A DNA stretch of 64,000 nucleotides from Pseudaquabacterium pictum (GTDB lineage Bacteria; Pseudomonadota; Gammaproteobacteria; Burkholderiales; Burkholderiaceae_C), in contig NZ_BJCL01000015.1 in NCBI RefSeq assembly GCF_005403045.1, forward strand, positions 1 through 64,000, read 5' to 3'. Below the pieces are notes generated by a model that saw only the letters and a program-made list of their open reading frames with translations, had not been told where the DNA came from and did not search any database. Of this stretch, positions 60,865 to 64,000 are shown piece by piece (the stretch's first letter is position 1; the number at the start of each line of letters is the position of its first letter). Position numbers and translations under genes: made by a program.

Positions 60865-61761
60865 TCATGGGAAATCACCGGCCAGCCGCGATGGGCCCAT
60901 CCACAGGTGGGCTGCGCGAGCCACCAGCACCGCCGCCTCGGCGGTCGGCAGCAGCTGGTGGCGCAGCGCGAAATCCAGCGTCACCAGGCTGGCGTCCACC
61001 GTCATCGCTCCGGCGGCGGCCAGGGCCAGGGCCTCGGCCACCGGCATGCAGGTGATGCTCTGCACCTCGCCGTCCTGGTTCTGCGGCACCAGGCCGGGCG
61101 GCAGCGCCAGGTCGTAGGCGCTCACGTCTTCCAGCTGGAAGCCCTCGGGGATGTCGCGCGCCACCCGCAGCCGCCGGCCGGGTTGCAGGCCGGCCATCTG
61201 CGCCGGTGTCAGGCCGGCCTCTTCCCAGCCTTCGCGCTGCACGCAGGCGGCGGGGCTCTGGCCATGCGGCACGCCGCCGCCCACCAGGTTGTCGAGCATG
61301 CCGGGGTCGGTGGGCTTGCTGTCCGACCGGCGGGCGATCCACAGGTGGCTGGGCCGGCCGTCTGGCCCGGCCACATAGCCGTTGCAGTGCGCGCCGAAGG
61401 TGGTGCTGCCCCAGAAGCGCGAGGCCGCCCGCTCGAAGGTCGCCAGCAGGGTGCCGTCGTCCAGCGCGGGCACCGCATAGGTCTCGTCGCGCCAGGCCAC
61501 GATCAGGCCATCGGTGCGCAGGCGCTGGTTCACCTCGGCGAAGAAATCCACCCGCTCGGGTGCCGGGCAGTGCAGCGTGACGCCCAGGTCATCGCAGCGC
61601 AGCGCCGGTCGCCAGCGCGCCAGTGCGCCCAGGTGCCGCCGCGCCACCGAGCCCACCGGCCGCGGCCGGCCGCCATCCTGGATGCGGAAAGGCACCCGGG
61701 CGCCGGCATCGGCGTGACGGGCAGCCTCGATGGCGGGCCAGCCGGCGGCCAACGTCGTCAC
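60865..61761 (-). CDS. DUF4743/Nudix-type hydrolase
   Basis: A 298-residue protein with an N-terminal DUF4743-like part (WPALRCDDLGVTLHCPAPER, DGLIVAWRDETYAVPALDDG) and a C-terminal Nudix domain. The Nudix box is GGVPHGQSPAACVQREGWEE: REGWEE is intact, but the usual first Glu position is not conserved. The plant-like thiamine-pyrophosphate Nudix family has this build. It starts with GTG (61761), overlapping the alcohol-dehydrogenase stop (GTGA). Confidence 0.85.
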   Translation of the reverse strand: MTTLAAGWPAIEAARHADAGARVPFRIQDGGRPRPVGSVARRHLGALARWRPALRCDDLGVTLHCPAPERVDFFAEVNQRLRTDGLIVAWRDETYAVPALDDGTLLATFERAASRFWGSTTFGAHCNGYVAGPDGRPSHLWIARRSDSKPTDPGMLDNLVGGGVPHGQSPAACVQREGWEEAGLTPAQMAGLQPGRRLRVARDIPEGFQLEDVSAYDLALPPGLVPQNQDGEVQSITCMPVAEALALAAAGAMTVDASLVTLDFALRHQLLPTAEAAVLVARAAHLWMGPSRLAGDFP

Positions 61762-62939
61762 GCCCAGGCCTGGTTCAGCAGGGCCTCCAGCTCGGCCGGC
61801 CCGTTGATCTTGCGCGGGTTGGTGTGCACCCAGGGATTGGCCATGCCCTTCTGCGCGATGACTGCCAGCCGCTCGCGGCCGATGCCCAGCTGCGACAGCC
61901 GCGTCGGCAGGCCCAGGTTGGCGATCAGCTCCTCCACCTGGTCGGCCGCCGGCCGCCGCGGGTCGCCCAGCGCGGCGGCGATCTCGGCCATCTGCCTGGC
62001 GCAGACGTCGGCGTTGAAGCGCATCACCGTGGGCAGCAGCACGCAGCTGGTGATGCCGTGCGGCACGCCGGCGTCCGCCCCCAGTGCATGACCCAGGCCG
62101 TGGCTGGCGCCGTACTCGGTGCGGCGGATGCTGGTGGCGGCCAGCCAGGCGCCCTGCTGGCCCTCCAGCCGGGCGGCCAGGTCGCCCGGATCGGTGGCGT
62201 AGCGTTTCAGCGAGCGGCCCAGCAGCGCCAGCGCCCGCACGCTGGTGGCGTCGATCAGCGGCTGGGCGTTGATGCTGCACAGCGCCTCCACCGCATGGTC
62301 GACCGCCCGCACGCCGGTGGACAGCCACAGCCGGTCGGGCGTGTGCACGGTGATGCGCGGGTCCAGGATCACCGCCGCCGGGCCGATGAAGGCACCGGTG
62401 TAGCCCTGCTTGGTGCCGTGGCGGGCATCGGTGCTGCCGCCCAGGTCACTGAATTCGGCGCCCGACAGCGTGGTCGGCACGGCGATCTGCCGGCACGGCG
62501 GCGTGCGCGGCTGCGGCGTGATGCGGCTGCCGTCGGGCGCCATGCGCATGTGCCAGTCGTCCAGTTGCTCGGTGCGGGTCAGGCCCTCGGCCAGGGCCAC
62601 CAGCGCCACCTTCACCGTGTCGATCACCGTGCCGCCGCCGATGCTCACCACCAGGTCGGCCTGCACGCTGCGCAGCAGGTCGGCCACGGCGATCACCGTC
62701 TCGCGCGGCGTGTGCTCCACGCAGTCGTCGAACAGGCCCGCCACCTGCGGCTGGATGCGCGATAGCGCCGCCGTCACGGCATCGGTCTTGCGGTTCAGCG
62801 ATTTGCTGGTGACCACGGCGATGCGCCGGGCGCCGCGCAGCTGGACTTCAGTCTGCAGCGCCTCGGCGGCCGGCGTGCCGAAGTGCACGCGGTCGAGCGC
62901 CAGGTAGTGGAAGACGCCAGTGGGCAGCGGTGTGGTCAT
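61758..62939 (-). CDS. iron-containing alcohol dehydrogenase (maleylacetate-reductase-like)
   Basis: A 393-residue enzyme of the Fe-ADH family. The NAD(P) block is SIGGGTVIDTVKVALVALAE; metal-region motifs are PTTLSGAEFSDLGG, VRAVDHAVEALCS and YGASHGLGHALGADAGVPHG, with His residues in the usual places. The sequence is closer to maleylacetate reductases than to butanol dehydrogenases, but no aromatic ring-cleavage genes are nearby. The start at 62939 is the family N-terminus. Confidence 0.88.
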   Translation of the reverse strand: MTTPLPTGVFHYLALDRVHFGTPAAEALQTEVQLRGARRIAVVTSKSLNRKTDAVTAALSRIQPQVAGLFDDCVEHTPRETVIAVADLLRSVQADLVVSIGGGTVIDTVKVALVALAEGLTRTEQLDDWHMRMAPDGSRITPQPRTPPCRQIAVPTTLSGAEFSDLGGSTDARHGTKQGYTGAFIGPAAVILDPRITVHTPDRLWLSTGVRAVDHAVEALCSINAQPLIDATSVRALALLGRSLKRYATDPGDLAARLEGQQGAWLAATSIRRTEYGASHGLGHALGADAGVPHGITSCVLLPTVMRFNADVCARQMAEIAAALGDPRRPAADQVEELIANLGLPTRLSQLGIGRERLAVIAQKGMANPWVHTNPRKINGPAELEALLNQAWA

Positions 62940-63027
62940 GCGCGGAACATCCTGGAAGCTGGCATCCAGGCATTGGCGCACACGCGGCCCGCCGGCCGCA
63001 ACCGGGTTGCTGCGGAGCCGGGCGGCT

Positions 63028-63780
63028 TCAGTCCTTGGCGGCGCGGCCCAGCCGGCTGCTGACGCCCTGGCGCACCTCGCCAATCATGTCGAGCACGCCG
63101 TCGACCAGCCGCGACTGCTGCTTGAGCTGGTAGTCCAGTGCCGCGGCGCCTTCGCCCACCCACTGCTCCACCCGCGAGGCCAGGGTCTCCTGCGGCAGCT
63201 TCAGGAAGGCCTCGCTCTCGCTGCCATCACGCTGCACCACCGCGCCGGCGCGCCGGGCGATGTGCAGCATGGTGGTGTTCTCGCTCAGCGCATGGATGAA
63301 CATCGTGTCCAGCCCGCGGTTGCGCGCATGCAGCATCGCGTGCTCGAACAGCCGCGCGCCGTAGCCGCGCCCGCGCACCGTGGGCAGCACCGAGCCGCCG
63401 AACTCGGCCGCCTTCGGGCCGGCCGCCTGGTCGGGCCGCGGGTAGGCCAGGTGGGCCAGCGCGATCAGCACCAGCCGGCGGTTGAACACGCCGAACACCT
63501 CGTCGCGGTCGAAGTCCAGCCCGTCCACGTAGCGCTGGATCTGGGCATCGCCCGCGGCATAGCCAAAGCGCAGGTAGCGGTCGCGCTCGGGCAGGGCCAG
63601 CAAGTGCGTGGCGATGCGGTCGCGGTGGCGGGGCGACAGGGAGCGGATCGGAATCCACGGCGCGTACTGCGGCGTGTTGTGGGGGGCATCACCACCGGCG
63701 GGCACTGGGCCCGAGGCCGGCGGCGCCGGCAGACCGGCCGCCAGGCGGTCGGCACCGGTCGTCACAGAGGCAATGGGCAT
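63028..63780 (-). CDS. GNAT-type acetyltransferase domain protein
   Basis: A 250-residue protein with an unstructured N-terminal stretch (about 1-50) and a GNAT-like core: IATHLLALPERDRYLRFGYA, VLIALAHLAYPRP, and the acetyl-CoA loop TVRGRGYGARLFEHAMLHAR. The C-terminal tail of about 60 residues (LASRVEQWVGEGAAALDYQL) is helical and unlike plain GNATs. The start at 63780 is set by AGGA upstream. The substrate is unknown. Confidence 0.8.
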   Translation of the reverse strand: MPIASVTTGADRLAAGLPAPPASGPVPAGGDAPHNTPQYAPWIPIRSLSPRHRDRIATHLLALPERDRYLRFGYAAGDAQIQRYVDGLDFDRDEVFGVFNRRLVLIALAHLAYPRPDQAAGPKAAEFGGSVLPTVRGRGYGARLFEHAMLHARNRGLDTMFIHALSENTTMLHIARRAGAVVQRDGSESEAFLKLPQETLASRVEQWVGEGAAALDYQLKQQSRLVDGVLDMIGEVRQGVSSRLGRAAKD

Positions 63781-64000
63781 GATCAGGTCCTGGATTGGTA
63801 TAAACCCTGATCCTACGGCAAGCGGCCGATCGGCGTCTGGAGCGGCCAGTCTGCCCGCCCGGTTGTTTTGAGCGGACCGGATCGCCACCAGCGACGCGCC
63901 TTCTGGCTATAATACCCGGCTGCCCCCAAGATGGCGGGGTGGTGGCTGACCGCCACAAAAGCCGAATGCCGGCGAAGCTCGTTGGCAAAGGTGTTGGCAA
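63781..64000. promoter_or_regulatory. right-edge spacer with TATAAT promoter element
   Basis: No confirmed gene. TATAAT at 63908-63913, followed by a GC-rich discriminator, looks like a strong plus-strand -10; no clear -35 lies 16-18 bp upstream. A frame from ATG 63931 stays open to the edge, but it is too short to judge. The left part should also contain the promoter of the minus-strand GNAT gene. Confidence 0.5.

Noticed and set aside
63931-64000. Short open frame starting MAGWWLTATK at the right edge
   Set aside because: It has only 23 codons visible, no recognisable motif and no ribosome site, so it cannot be separated from chance.

Overview
The window is a high-GC, densely coded bacterial chromosome segment, most likely from a betaproteobacterium of the order Burkholderiales, possibly near Leptothrix, Rubrivivax or Ideonella. 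The pointers are an atpIBEFHAGDC operon, a hemE-priA pair, a PEP-CTERM sorting signal, TRAP dicarboxylate-type transport, a VC_2705-type symporter with its DUF4212 partner, and very strong GC3 bias that creates long antisense shadow frames. I see no tRNA, rRNA, insertion sequence, prophage or CRISPR array. The genus is an inference.

Layout: 1-233 holds the first bases of a tmRNA gene leaving the left edge and a structured spacer. 234-6249 has a class II amidotransferase, a BenE transporter, glutathione synthase, a questin-oxidase-like protein and the glutathione-dependent formaldehyde pair frmA-frmB. 6253-12938 has a zinc-ribbon membrane protein, a sodium:solute symporter with its small partner, a TPR protein, an ABC-F ATPase and unknowns. 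12966-20470 is a MocR regulator divergent from a tightly packed run: EamA exporter, two PLP enzymes, GFA protein, PhzF, VOC and AlaX. A cytochrome c' / cytochrome b pair, a GNAT enzyme and an SMP-30 lactonase lead to the complete ATP synthase operon (23347-30599), which ends in a clear terminator.

After this come PPK2, a TPM-TPM-LemA operon, a Rossmann protein, hemE, an unusual 349-bp spacer with DnaA-box-like sites, and priA. 38242-45430 is the most interesting accessory stretch: a PEP-CTERM protein, a Tat-exported PhoD-type phosphatase, an Ig-like lipoprotein, a porin-like protein, and a DUF4956 - VTC - three-helix - phytase-like operon. The porin/DUF4956 divergent spacer carries PhoB-box-like half sites. 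I read this as a probable phosphate or polyphosphate locus, but that is inference.

45445-54077 has an AEC carrier, Rep helicase, an acyl-CoA ligase, and a five-gene minus-strand operon in which a LytS-type kinase and its LytTR regulator are separated by a membrane protein and two acetyltransferases. 54217-58136 is a TRAP transporter (dctPQM) whose large permease carries a decapeptide-repeat insert. 58314-60774 has three YceI paralogues and a cytochrome b561. The right end has a Nudix protein, an iron-type alcohol dehydrogenase, a GNAT protein, and a promoter-like TATAAT whose transcript runs off the edge.
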